Below, piece by piece: positions 11,360-20,979 of a stretch of DNA of 64,000 nt (positions within the stretch are counted from its first letter, which is position 1; each line of letters starts with the position of its first letter). The stretch spans positions 8,328,668-8,392,667 of the forward strand of contig SMSO01000032.1 in the NCBI GenBank assembly GCA_004764695.1. The letters are read 5' to 3'. The notes under the pieces were generated by a model. It did not search any database. It was given only the letters and a program-made list of their open reading frames with translations, and was not told the origin of the DNA. The position numbers and the translations under genes were made by a program. Source of the DNA: Schizochytrium sp. TIO01 (lineage: Eukaryota > Sar > Bigyra > Thraustochytrida > Thraustochytriidae).

Positions 11360-13225
11360 ATGACCGAAGAGGTTTCAGGCCTGGGGAGACCACCTCTAGG
11401 GCCTTCTTCGTTAACGTGGCGAGGCCATGGATATATGCATGATCAGCATCACGATTACAATCAAAATAGCATCGGAGGCACCGGAACGACAGCGCGGCAA
11501 AGGCACCATGAAAAACTGATAATGCAATTAGAGAGCGAACTGAGCACCACCGTCCAGCGTTTAGATTCGCAGAGAACAGCTCAGGTCAAAGAGGTCGAAG
11601 ATCTAACAAGAGAGCTTCGATCTGCTCGCGAAGAACGTCGGGAAATGAAAGCTCGGCTGGATCTCGCCGAGCAGCATGCAGAAACGCTTCGGGAAGAGCT
11701 TCGAGAGCAGATGTCAATGTGGGCTCGAGAACGTACACAATTAGAGAAGCAACTCGCAGAGGCCGAGGCAGCTGCGGATGCTGCCCGACAAAGCGAGGGT
11801 CGGATTATGGCTCAGGCAGCGACACTTGATAGCCGCATTGCCGCTGCGCAGGCCAAACACATGCATTCAAAGGAACAGGATCGACTCAGGGAAGAACTTG
11901 AACACCGCGCAACAAGCCAATCAGACCAAATCACACAGCTACGCGAAAAACTCAATCAACTCACCGCACAGATGGCAGATATGAGCCATAGCAGACTGCA
12001 ACATGAAGCAGAGCTCAAACGACAAGTTTCAGAAAATGCAACCCTTGTGGCGGAGAATTATAGACTCTCAACAGCGCTGTCAAACATGGATGAAATTAAG
12101 AAAAACCTAGAAACAGAGAAGGACCACACAGCGTCAACCAAGGAGAGTCTCGAATCTGCTCTTCGTCTGAACGAAACTCGCGAAAAACAAATTAACGCTT
12201 TGCAAGAAGCCCTGCAGGCTGAGCGCGTGAAGGCTACACGTATGGAAAATGCGCGTCTTCAAGAAATGGACCTCTTACGGCATCAAGTTGATAGTTTACA
12301 ACAGCAATGCAAACAGACAGAACGTCTTCGTGCAGAACAAGTAGCCTCATTTCAAGACCAACTTAAGGATCAACGGGCTCAAACCTTGCGACTCACGGAG
12401 GAACTAGCCCAAATCGAAGGAAGGGCACAACAACCAAATCCTAGAAGCCCGGATTCCGAATATCATCAGGTTCGTTTCCAGGACCGATTTGGCACCAATC
12501 AAAATGAGTATAATGATTCGAAAGCATCGTGGAAACCACAGGGCAATTTTCAACGAGATTTTTGGTTTGATCCTGAAACTGAAAATTCTCCGAAACAAAT
12601 GCAACAACGTAACTATATTTTCGACGACCAAAATCGTGTAGTAAACAAAGTCTTAATAGGAAAGCAACAAAGCCAATTGCCCGACACGTCCACGCGAAGA
12701 CCTTCTTGGGGGTTGCCGAATGTTGACCATCTATATATTAGTGATGAAATTGATATGCCAGCATTCTCCACATCTCGCTCTCAGAATCTCGCATGGTATA
12801 ACAACCAGCCAGGTGAACGCGATCTTGAACGGTCGTTAGTTACGGATTATGTCTCTAGAGTACTTGACGAAACCAGAGAGCTTGATGACGAGGACAAAGA
12901 AGCTCGCATTCATATCTCTAGACAGTTGGACGATGGACCTGTCAGCACTGCTACATCTGATACTGAACAGATCGCCGGGAAGAAAAAGTATATTAAAAAA
13001 ATCGTGAAGAAAAAGAAGAAGCCAACGTCAAGCAAAACTAGTAACGGTAGACTGAGAGTAAGCAACAATAATGGCACCAATCGGTCATCTGCACAAGCAT
13101 CACGCTCGGTTACAAAGCCTGTTCGAAATACATCAATACCGAAGAGTAAACAAGGTGTTCGTTCCCAATCTTCTTCCAACAGAGATCCTTATGAAAAGAT
13201 GCAAACTCCACGATGGCGTTGTTGA
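11360..13225 (+). CDS. long coiled-coil protein, unknown function
   Basis: This uninterrupted frame encodes 621 residues. Residues 1-45 are Gly/His-rich and probably disordered. Residues about 46-355 form an almost continuous coiled coil rich in Glu, Arg, Gln, Ala and Leu (LIMQLESELSTTVQRLDSQ, then many heptads). From about 360 the protein becomes disordered, with scattered aromatic motifs (FQRDFWFDPE, RRPSWGLPN). A strongly basic patch sits at about 540-552 (KKKYIKKIVKKKKK) and a Ser/Asn-rich tail ends in RWRC. The architecture is typical of cytoskeletal, centriolar or ciliary scaffold proteins, but I do not recognise the family. It converges on the thioesterase gene, with only about 180 bases between the two stops. 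The protein at 28642-29700 has a similar Lys patch. Confidence 0.88.
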   Translation: MTEEVSGLGRPPLGPSSLTWRGHGYMHDQHHDYNQNSIGGTGTTARQRHHEKLIMQLESELSTTVQRLDSQRTAQVKEVEDLTRELRSAREERREMKARLDLAEQHAETLREELREQMSMWARERTQLEKQLAEAEAAADAARQSEGRIMAQAATLDSRIAAAQAKHMHSKEQDRLREELEHRATSQSDQITQLREKLNQLTAQMADMSHSRLQHEAELKRQVSENATLVAENYRLSTALSNMDEIKKNLETEKDHTASTKESLESALRLNETREKQINALQEALQAERVKATRMENARLQEMDLLRHQVDSLQQQCKQTERLRAEQVASFQDQLKDQRAQTLRLTEELAQIEGRAQQPNPRSPDSEYHQVRFQDRFGTNQNEYNDSKASWKPQGNFQRDFWFDPETENSPKQMQQRNYIFDDQNRVVNKVLIGKQQSQLPDTSTRRPSWGLPNVDHLYISDEIDMPAFSTSRSQNLAWYNNQPGERDLERSLVTDYVSRVLDETRELDDEDKEARIHISRQLDDGPVSTATSDTEQIAGKKKYIKKIVKKKKKPTSSKTSNGRLRVSNNNGTNRSSAQASRSVTKPVRNTSIPKSKQGVRSQSSSNRDPYEKMQTPRWRC

Positions 13226-13406
13226 TAGCCAATGTCAGGATTCCCTGCTCTGCCTTGGTGCGCAGATGGATAAACCAGTACACATTGTATGATTTTACAC
13301 TGTGCATGGAGAGAAACCCAAGTAAATGCAGTGTTGTTTAGATTTCCAGCTAATTTAACGATAGAAACTGAGACTTTGTCAAATAGAAATTAAAAAAAGA
13401 GATTTG

Positions 13407-14656
13407 TTACATTTTGGATTTTTGGGTTTCCTTGATTGTTTCCATAACCTTTTCGATCACTGCAGGCTTTTTTTCAGGGCCATCCCGGCGCAAACGGATC
13501 AGGCCCTCTTGGCTCACTGTCACTGCGAGAGTGCCATCACGACGATAAAGTTTACCAAAAGCAAGACCACGCTCATTATTTGCGCGAGGGCTATCCATCA
13601 CGTACAGCATCCAATCGTCCATACGAAATGAGGAGTGGAACCACATACTGTGGTCAAGCGACGCTACCATAGCCAAATCTTCGAATGGAACAGCACCTCT
13701 AGCGGTTGTGAGAAGACCCATGTCGCTTGCGTACGCCAACACGCTACGGTGAACATTTACATCGTCCGGAAGCTTGGTTTTTGTTCGCATCCAAACAATC
13801 TGCCGGTGCTCGTGCGTGTACTTGGGATACTCAGGAGGGGAAAATGACTTTGGGTAAGGCATACCCTGGAAAAGGTCAGGCAAGAGCACAGCTCTAATGT
13901 CAATGGGTCCATCACGCTTCGCGCGCATCTTCAACACCGGTTTGTAGCTCTCGGGGCAGCGCGGGTCTTCAATTACCTTTAAGAGGTACTCTTCCTGAGG
14001 CATTAAGCTTTCTGGATTAGGTACCATGGGCATGACATCTTGGTGAAGCAAAGAAGAGAGCTTTGGCTTCTGGAAAGAGGCCAAAAGAACAAAGATTGGC
14101 CGCCCTCCTTGCTGTGCAGTGACTAGTCGAGTTGCAAAAGATTTACCATCTCGGAGGACAAGCACATGATAGATGATATCCGAGGTTTCCTTTCCTGCCC
14201 GTAGAAAGTAAGAATGCATGCTGTGTAGCTCTTTGCCCTTTGGAACTGTACCGATAGCTGCAGCCAAGCTCTGGCCCATCACTTGGCCACCGAAAACACC
14301 GCGCTGGCCCGTTGGCCGCCAAAGCTCTTCCTTAGGTCCACGGTACAAACACTCGTCAATTTTGTCCAAAACAACAGGAGAAAAAGCCGCGGGCGGGGCG
14401 TTAGGTTCCCCCACACGAGCTAGATCATTTTCGAATTCAAATTGCAAAAGCTAGAGTTAGACTTCCTTTTCTTTGTATCTTGCGTCCGGAGTGCTGCTTC
14501 TGGATGTTTCTACGGATAATACTGTGCAAGAGCTTTACAGAATTAAACCAACTTACGCATTGCTTCAACGTCTGACTGCCCTGAGGCCTTCTCATCTTCA
14601 GGATCAACCTTGCCTGAAGGCGTGTATTTGAGGCTTTCGATACCCGGGTTGCTCAT
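13407..14656 (-). CDS. acyl-CoA thioesterase, ACOT8/TesB type, two exons
   Basis: Hydrolyses acyl-CoA to free fatty acid and CoA; the eukaryotic ACOT8 form acts in peroxisomes. The main exon is 14419-13407. The frame there lacks an ATG, and an upstream exon 14656-14557 supplies MSNPGIESLKYTPSGK. It ends in a donor GTAAGT, and the 137-base intron ends at ...gatctag (14420). The phases match (100 coding bases, then 1013), giving 370 residues. Both hot-dog halves are present: N-terminal GVFGGQVMGQSLAAA and HSMHSYFLRAG, C-terminal SLDHSMWFH, DSPRA and RGLAFG. In spliced numbering Asp289, Ser310 and Gln337 (SQEGLIR) fall where the family's Asp-Thr/Ser-Gln catalytic network lies. The protein ends SKM, a plausible PTS1 variant, which supports peroxisomal import. 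An alternative acceptor (ctctag near 14451) would put the reading out of frame. Confidence 0.9.
14420..14556 (-). other. GT-AG spliceosomal intron of thioesterase gene
   Basis: A 137-base phase-1 intron with a consensus donor GTAAGT at 14556-14551 and acceptor AG at 14421-14420. It is the only intron in the window for which donor, acceptor, phase and protein sense all agree. Confidence 0.7.
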
Positions 14657-15845
14657 ATTGCTCTGCCTTAGAGTCTCTTAAACGGATTATCTTTGGTATC
14701 CGCTACAGTCGCCAACGAAGTTATGCCTTTGGCGATTCTTCGGGCTGTGTCAGCTGAAGGTTCGATGGTTCGCGCAAATTGAGACGAACTTGGGAAGCCT
14801 GGTTTACCTTGAACTGCCCTTTCAATCCTGCGTCAATGATGCTGCCACCACTACCTTTTTCTCCAAACGACGACTTCCCGAGTCTAAAGATCCTAAGGAG
14901 TTTTGCGCGTTCGCGTTTCTGCTTTGCAAACTGATCTCAGTAGCGAGATCAACTAACTTCGGCACTATTGCAAAGTCGAATTAGGATTTGATTGACTTTT
15001 CTAAGGTTTCCAAGTGGACATTCATTTTGTTTCCCAAGCTATAATACGAATTTAGCTAGTAATTCTATTTCCGATCGATCAATCTGATCTTTTAAAAAGG
15101 CTATCCAGGAATTATTGCAATCACTTAGGTACCTACCTAGTACCAGACTAGTACTTATTAACCAGAATTACTTTAACGCGCAGCACAGTGCTTCGATTAA
15201 GTCCTAAGTTGTCATTCATTCAAGTCTATTAGTATTGCGCAAGACCTGACGATCAACGTTTTGGTCTGCACTTTTTGAAGTCAAACTGTTCTGCTGTAGT
15301 GGAGAGTTGCGTTTTCATCCAATCTACTAGTTCACTATCCAGAAGCAACAACCCTTTAACATACAAGTCAAAATAAATTACTTCATATATGGAATGAGAC
15401 CACGATAATCGTAGGTACAAGAAGTTAACGAACGAAATACGCAGAAATCTCGAATGTCAACATTGCTTGAAAACTACTCCTCATGTCTATTAAATACTCT
15501 AGGTGCTGCTCTCGGTATCAGAAACTGAATAAATACACACAACCATTAAAACCTAGAATAGATAAATCAATAATACGGATGGCTTCTTTTTTTAGTATCT
15601 CTTGTTTTACTGTCTGGCATCCACTAGGTTTCCAAAAAGTAGACAAGGGAATATAAATAAATATCTTCCTCATATTTAGTGCTTTTAGATTATATAGTCT
15701 AAGGTAGCACAAAATGCAGGTGGGTTAATCATGACCTCTCCTTTAAATTGCTAGGCAGGGTCTAGATCTTCAGAAGCTTGCATGAGAAAGCAGCACACAG
15801 AAAGCTCAGTGATTTGGTTAAAAATGAATATAAACTAGTAACTGA
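14657..15845. other. intergenic
   Basis: AT-rich spacer between two minus-strand genes. It holds the thioesterase promoter and the 3' flank of the UVR-motif gene. A palindromic TAGGTACCTAC lies at 15126-15136. No convincing reading frame. Confidence 0.6.
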
Positions 15846-18800
15846 TTATGACGAGGCTGCGGCGCTAGCTGCAATAAGACGTTCTAAGCGGTCACGAAGA
15901 GGAGACGCCTCTTCTTCAAGAGCAGCTGCTGTTTCAAAGTCTTCTTTGTCCACTGCGTTGGCGATGTCGGCATCTAATACATCGATCGCAGCTTGGAGTT
16001 CCTCCAAAGTCATGTTTTCTTCTTCATCTGCTTCTTCTTCTACTTCCTGCTCTTCCTCTACTCCCTCCACTCCACGTTGCTCAGCGTCATCTGCAGTATC
16101 ACTGCCCTTGGAAACCAAGCCTTCATCGTCATCCATCTCCCCGTCGTCACTCTTGCGGACCACATCTTTTTCACCGTTGACAGAGTCCACGGCTGCATCT
16201 TCATCTGCACTACCTGTCCGAGCATCGTCTGTGGCATGGTTCTCGTCCCCGTCTACAGCTGAACCCTCGTCAGCGCTTGTGGCATCCTGGTCTTTCTGAT
16301 GCAGTTGTACCTCACCGATATCTTCTTCACTTGGAAGCACCGCAAGTGATTCGTCACCACAAATCTTCACAGAGATTGCCTTAGCCTCTTCCTCACAAGC
16401 TGAAGCCTCAGCTTCCAAAATAAAGAGCACAGTTTCACCAAATGTATTCGGTTCTACTGATCCGGACAAGCGTACTTCAGCCTGTGTTGACCGCAGCGAA
16501 AGCCGTTTCGCATTGAGGGATGAAAGGGTGGCACGATTAACACTGTCTTGCATACCCTTGATGGCCTCAACAAGTTCCTTCACCATCTCAGCCTTACTCT
16601 CAATCTGCTCCCGAATTTCATTCGACTTGCTCTTGATCTCATCTATTTCTGCTTCTACAGCCTCCTTCTCAGCGGTAACTTCCTTGATGACTGTATTAAG
16701 GCGACCAGCTTCCTTGAAGTTGCGTGAAGATACAGCCAGGCGCTTTTGTTCGTTGAGGGCTGGCAATTTACTATCAATATCAAATTGGCGACGACCAAGA
16801 TCTGTAAGTTGCTGTTCGAGCTCTTGAGCTTTACGTGAGTTGAAATCAATATTTTGGCGAGCCACGTGAACGTCATCCTCCATCTTACGCATCTTGTTAG
16901 CTGCTACAGCTGCTTCATCAGCCTCATTATCGTCACCATCACCGTTAGTATCCAGGCCATCATGGCTCTGGCGCAATCTGTTCGCAATCTTTTCTAAGAT
17001 TGTGAGCTGAGCATTAATCTCGGCAGCGGACTGTTCTAGCATAGCAACCTTTTCCTCAGTTGTTTGTTTACGCTCCTCAATTATATCACGAGAAGTCTGA
17101 ATTGCCTGAGCCCGGGCCTCAGCGGCCTCTTGTTTCTGAATAACGTGCGAACGGCGATCATCAAGCTCATTAAGGCGAGTTTCATACTTTGAGCGGACAG
17201 CTTGAATTCCAGAATTCACTTCGTCTAGGTGCGTCACAAGTCCATCGCGCTCCTCGCGTTTTTCTGCAAGCTGGCGCTCAAGTTCCGCAATCTCGTCATC
17301 TACGGCAGCTATTTTTTCTTCCCAGCCTTGACGCTGTTCACGAAGGTCTACAGTACCAGCATCAACTCGCGTATTGATCTGATCAAGCTCTCGCTGAGCC
17401 ACCTCAAGATCGCTTTCAATACCTTCCATGTCAATGCGCAAGAGATCCTCCTGCTCGTCAAGCTCACGTGTCTCCTCGGCAGCCCTAACGGCAGTTGACT
17501 CAGCAAGCTCCTTCGCCTTGGACGACTCCTTCTTACAGCAGTCGCTCAAAAGGTCAGAAATAACATCAATACTTTGGACCTGGTCGTTAAAAATCTTTGC
17601 CTTTTGCGTACGAAGCTCGTCTAGCCGTCTCTTCAAATATAATTTCCGGCTATCAACTTCGTCAACAGACCTTCCAACAGCATCAATCGTACGCTGGAGT
17701 TTATCAGCCTTCTCAAAATCTTCTGCAGCAAGAGCAGCATTTTGTTCCTCTTCCAACGCCTTGACGCGCTCTGCGAGATCATGCGATTCCTCCGCATTGC
17801 GCTCAAGAGATTCCAAAGTCGATGCTGTCTCATCGTTGACACGTGCAAGACCCTTGGAAAACTGGTCCGCACCCCTTCGAAAGGCACGCAAAAGCTCGCC
17901 AAGTTCACCAAGATCAGAATCATCTTGTTCACTCTGTTTGCTTTGCTGAGCTTCTTTCTCAGCAACCTGAACGGTTTTAGGCTCCTCCTTTGTAAGACTA
18001 CTTCTAGCATCTTCACTTTCAGTAGGCTCATCACCTTTAGCTGATTCAATCGCTGATTCAGAAGCTGAGTTGCTCGTCTGTTGGATGAATGAAAATCCTC
18101 CAGCAGTTGAAGTTGATGATGGCTTATCATCGTCCCGAGGGTTATATTCATCCCTGTACTCCTCAACAGGTGCCATGGCCTCATGAATTGGGCCGATGCC
18201 ATCTGCGTTGACGTTATCATCATCGTCGATGTCTTGCTCCTGGTCGATATCCTCCCCAACATGGCTCGGTGCGAGCGAGCTCGTTTCGGACATTGCTTCT
18301 GATCCTCCGTCATATCTTGCAAAACCAGGCTTCCTGGAGCTGCGTTTCTTCTTGATCTTAGGTACTCGGATCACAGCCGTCGGTGCAAGAAGATCAGCAT
18401 CGGCGCTAGCAGCCATTGCAGATGCTAAGGCACTAGCACTGTGGTCACCATGGACACTTGAGCCCGAAGCCTGAGATCCCTCAAATCCTTGGCTGTGGTT
18501 TTGGTTCTGAGTTGAGTTGTTCACCATAAACGAAAATGAAGATGGGGGATACGCAGTAGATCCAGTTTCTGAAGAAGCGTAGGCGCCACTATCTTCGCCA
18601 AGATCAACATTATCGACTGAAGAGTTTGCATTCGACGAGCTTGAGAGAAAACCAAATCCAGAGGTCGACGTAGATGTCACATGCTTGTCCTTCGTGGCCA
18701 AGTAATCGCCATCTTCTACACCGCTGATCTCATTTTGAAGTCCTTCAGGATCTTCATTACGGTCATAATCGTTGTCATAATTGTTCTCTGAATTGCGGCT

Positions 18801-19067
18801 AACAAGGCTAGCTCCGTTTCCGCCCTCGACACTATCCTCAGGCTCATCACGAGCGGGCGTGCCAGTTCCAGTGCCCGAGTTAGCGAACGAGGAAACAGAA
18901 TTCATGAAATTGAAGCCGCTAGGTGCAGCCCCTGACTGCGGTGCTGCAGAGGAGCCATCAGGGAGGGCCGAGGCTTTTGCGGGAGGTACGTCCTCACCGC
19001 GTGGCGGCTGATGAGCCGCCCCCGCCTTCTGGCTCACGCGCAGGTTGAGGCCGCCGAAGAGACTCAT
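15846..19067 (-). CDS. large coiled-coil protein with UVR-like motifs
   Basis: This frame encodes 1073 residues from the ATG at 19067 with no intron. Residues 1-380 are disordered and acidic and carry four copies of a short hydrophobic motif of the form F-x-F-[M/L/I]: GFNFM near 51, GFGFL near 135, SFSFM near 173 and GFSFI near 322. Residues about 390-880 are mostly coiled coil. Three segments resemble the UVR helical hairpin (the UvrB/UvrC and ClpC interaction module): EEEQNAALAAEDFEKADKLQ near 438, NEQKRLAVSSRNFKEAGRLN near 766 and a C-terminal one containing VDKEDFETAAALEEE near 1040. Residues 900-1015 are strongly acidic. I do not know a characterised orthologue. The architecture suggests a scaffold or adaptor that docks partners through repeated motifs. 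Nothing suggests DNA-repair activity. Confidence 0.85.
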   Translation of the reverse strand: MSLFGGLNLRVSQKAGAAHQPPRGEDVPPAKASALPDGSSAAPQSGAAPSGFNFMNSVSSFANSGTGTGTPARDEPEDSVEGGNGASLVSRNSENNYDNDYDRNEDPEGLQNEISGVEDGDYLATKDKHVTSTSTSGFGFLSSSSNANSSVDNVDLGEDSGAYASSETGSTAYPPSSFSFMVNNSTQNQNHSQGFEGSQASGSSVHGDHSASALASAMAASADADLLAPTAVIRVPKIKKKRSSRKPGFARYDGGSEAMSETSSLAPSHVGEDIDQEQDIDDDDNVNADGIGPIHEAMAPVEEYRDEYNPRDDDKPSSTSTAGGFSFIQQTSNSASESAIESAKGDEPTESEDARSSLTKEEPKTVQVAEKEAQQSKQSEQDDSDLGELGELLRAFRRGADQFSKGLARVNDETASTLESLERNAEESHDLAERVKALEEEQNAALAAEDFEKADKLQRTIDAVGRSVDEVDSRKLYLKRRLDELRTQKAKIFNDQVQSIDVISDLLSDCCKKESSKAKELAESTAVRAAEETRELDEQEDLLRIDMEGIESDLEVAQRELDQINTRVDAGTVDLREQRQGWEEKIAAVDDEIAELERQLAEKREERDGLVTHLDEVNSGIQAVRSKYETRLNELDDRRSHVIQKQEAAEARAQAIQTSRDIIEERKQTTEEKVAMLEQSAAEINAQLTILEKIANRLRQSHDGLDTNGDGDDNEADEAAVAANKMRKMEDDVHVARQNIDFNSRKAQELEQQLTDLGRRQFDIDSKLPALNEQKRLAVSSRNFKEAGRLNTVIKEVTAEKEAVEAEIDEIKSKSNEIREQIESKAEMVKELVEAIKGMQDSVNRATLSSLNAKRLSLRSTQAEVRLSGSVEPNTFGETVLFILEAEASACEEEAKAISVKICGDESLAVLPSEEDIGEVQLHQKDQDATSADEGSAVDGDENHATDDARTGSADEDAAVDSVNGEKDVVRKSDDGEMDDDEGLVSKGSDTADDAEQRGVEGVEEEQEVEEEADEEENMTLEELQAAIDVLDADIANAVDKEDFETAAALEEEASPLRDRLERLIAASAAASS

Positions 19068-19815
19068 AGCAACAAGTTGGCAATTTGTTCACTCTTCGTC
19101 TCTCCATGGCTTCACAATCTATTCTTTTTATTGAAATCTTTATCCTACCATGTACTACTAACAATAGATACTCACCCTCATTCACCCTCATTCAGACTTA
19201 GCCCAGCAACACTACTTTAAGATATTTGTTGGAAGTAGTAGGCAGACTTATTTTACACCAAAACATTAGTACGACGAATGTAAATCGAAGTACCTCGTAT
19301 AGGTCATCTATGCTGCTCTTCGCAGTACAAGAAGGGCCCACCATCATGATTTGAGAGAGGAAAAGCACAAAATGATTGCAAAAAAGGCTTCGGTCGGCTT
19401 ATCAGCTAAGCTTACTGGTGGTCATGCCATGGACTGCTTTCAGAGACGGCGAATTGAAGAATCGATAATGATAGATTCGAAAAGTTTACAGAAGGCTTGG
19501 AAAGTAGTTCGTAGCCAAAATTGACCAATAACGAAGGTGTAAGCAGAGACATCTGCAAGGTAGCAGGTAGCTGTTTTATCGTGAGGAAAGTCTGGATGAC
19601 ATCTATACTTTGGAGAATTTGAAGATATAGATTTATTACAAAAGAATGTGAACTTGGAGTTATCTTTCGATTATGATTGTGTCGGTTTTGGAAACGAATA
19701 CAAGTCATTCAACCGAACCTAGTTGAATACAGAAACTCAAACAAGGGTTTTTACTGCCTCTCAGTCAGAAATATTCTTATGTAAGGTGTAATGTGCGCAA
19801 GAAGTATTTCAAAAT
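19068..19815. other. intergenic
   Basis: Spacer between two minus-strand genes; no gene supported. A short GT/AG-rich motif (agtagtaggc) occurs near 19232. Confidence 0.5.
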
Positions 19816-20979
19816 TCAGAAATCGCCATTTTCATTTTCATCTTGGTCAGAGTCATCATTGTCCTCATCATCATCGTTCCCTTGGTTGTCTTCGTCTTCG
19901 CAATTTGAGCCTGCGCAGCTAGCACTATATGTAGGTTGTGGAGTAACAGTTGACGGTGGGGGTGTGGTAGCATGTCCCTTGTTGGGCTTTTTAGTGGGGG
20001 TTTGGGTTGGCTGATTCGAGGGACTCGACAGAGGAGCAGAGGTCGATGTGCTTGGCGTGCTAGGGCTCACAGTAGGCACCAGAGCCGATGGAGCCACTGT
20101 AGGTGAGTTAAAGCTTGTGGGACCTGATGAGGTTGGCGCTGTCACTGGTTGAACGGAAGGTATCGTAGTTGATGGTGTCGAGGTAGCTCCAATTGAGGGT
20201 GCCCTGCTAGAACTTGGATTAAATGTAAACGTGTCAATCTGGGATGGCGCAAGGGTTAATGAATCTGTGGGTGAAATTGTGGAACTCACACCTAGTGAAG
20301 GATTCATTGTTGGAATAGGGGGTTGCGTAGAGCTTACACTTGGACTTTCTGTTTGAGTGTGAAACGTCGGCGAAGGGTTGGCGGGGCTTTGTGTAGGTGT
20401 TTGGGAATCATCTTCAGATACAACAGGACTAGAGGTTGATAATGTAGATGGGGATTTCGGAGAAGTAGTAGGTGTTCCAGTTGGACTAGATGAGGTTAGT
20501 AAAAATGTGTTTGGCACTGGAGTTGGACCGTGCGAGCCCGTTGATATTGAGAATGGATTCAAGGTTGGTACATGTGTTGGATATTCTAATAGAGTGGGAG
20601 AAGATGTATGCGAGGGTGGGATCGAAGATACTACTGGCATTAGTGTTGGCAGGCTCCCAGGCTGTTGACTCCCGTCATCGCCGTTGTCCTCAGAAGGGGC
20701 AGACGTGACTGGTTCTTCTGTTGGAGCGCTGTCACTCCATGTCGGTGCCAACGTTTCTGGTACCAGTTCTCCGCTAACTTCACTTGAACCTGAGCTCTCC
20801 AAGATTGCCCCGCGTTTTGTTGTTAAAGCAACACCGACGGCTGTACCCACGAATGCAATCAAAAGCAATGTTAAAGCTGCAATCAAAAGGTTTTGCTTGG
20901 TTTGTTTTGGGTTGTTATACGTTCCGCGCGGGGGAACTCCAGCGATAGGCGCATGGATGCCTTCAATGTCGTCACTCAT
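19816..20979 (-). CDS. single-pass membrane protein with Ser/Thr/Pro-rich ectodomain
   Basis: The ATG at 20979 gives 387 residues. The frame is open 11 codons further upstream, but without an ATG-led reason to extend. Residues 1-29 are hydrophilic, residues about 30-52 form one strong hydrophobic span (NLLIAALTLLLIAFVGTAVG) followed by TTKRG. Residues about 60-350 are mucin-like, dominated by Ser, Thr and Pro with repeating TPT/SPT/PSP patterns. The tail has a CAGSNC pair and a very acidic Asp/Glu/Asn end. The short N-terminus and internal span suggest a signal-anchor, probably type II, with the mucin-like part outside the cell. A cell-surface, wall or scale-associated role is likely by composition; no enzymatic domain is present. 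Low-complexity ectodomains evolve fast, so orthologues may be hard to find. Confidence 0.75.
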   Translation of the reverse strand: MSDDIEGIHAPIAGVPPRGTYNNPKQTKQNLLIAALTLLLIAFVGTAVGVALTTKRGAILESSGSSEVSGELVPETLAPTWSDSAPTEEPVTSAPSEDNGDDGSQQPGSLPTLMPVVSSIPPSHTSSPTLLEYPTHVPTLNPFSISTGSHGPTPVPNTFLLTSSSPTGTPTTSPKSPSTLSTSSPVVSEDDSQTPTQSPANPSPTFHTQTESPSVSSTQPPIPTMNPSLGVSSTISPTDSLTLAPSQIDTFTFNPSSSRAPSIGATSTPSTTIPSVQPVTAPTSSGPTSFNSPTVAPSALVPTVSPSTPSTSTSAPLSSPSNQPTQTPTKKPNKGHATTPPPSTVTPQPTYSASCAGSNCEDEDNQGNDDDEDNDDSDQDENENGDF

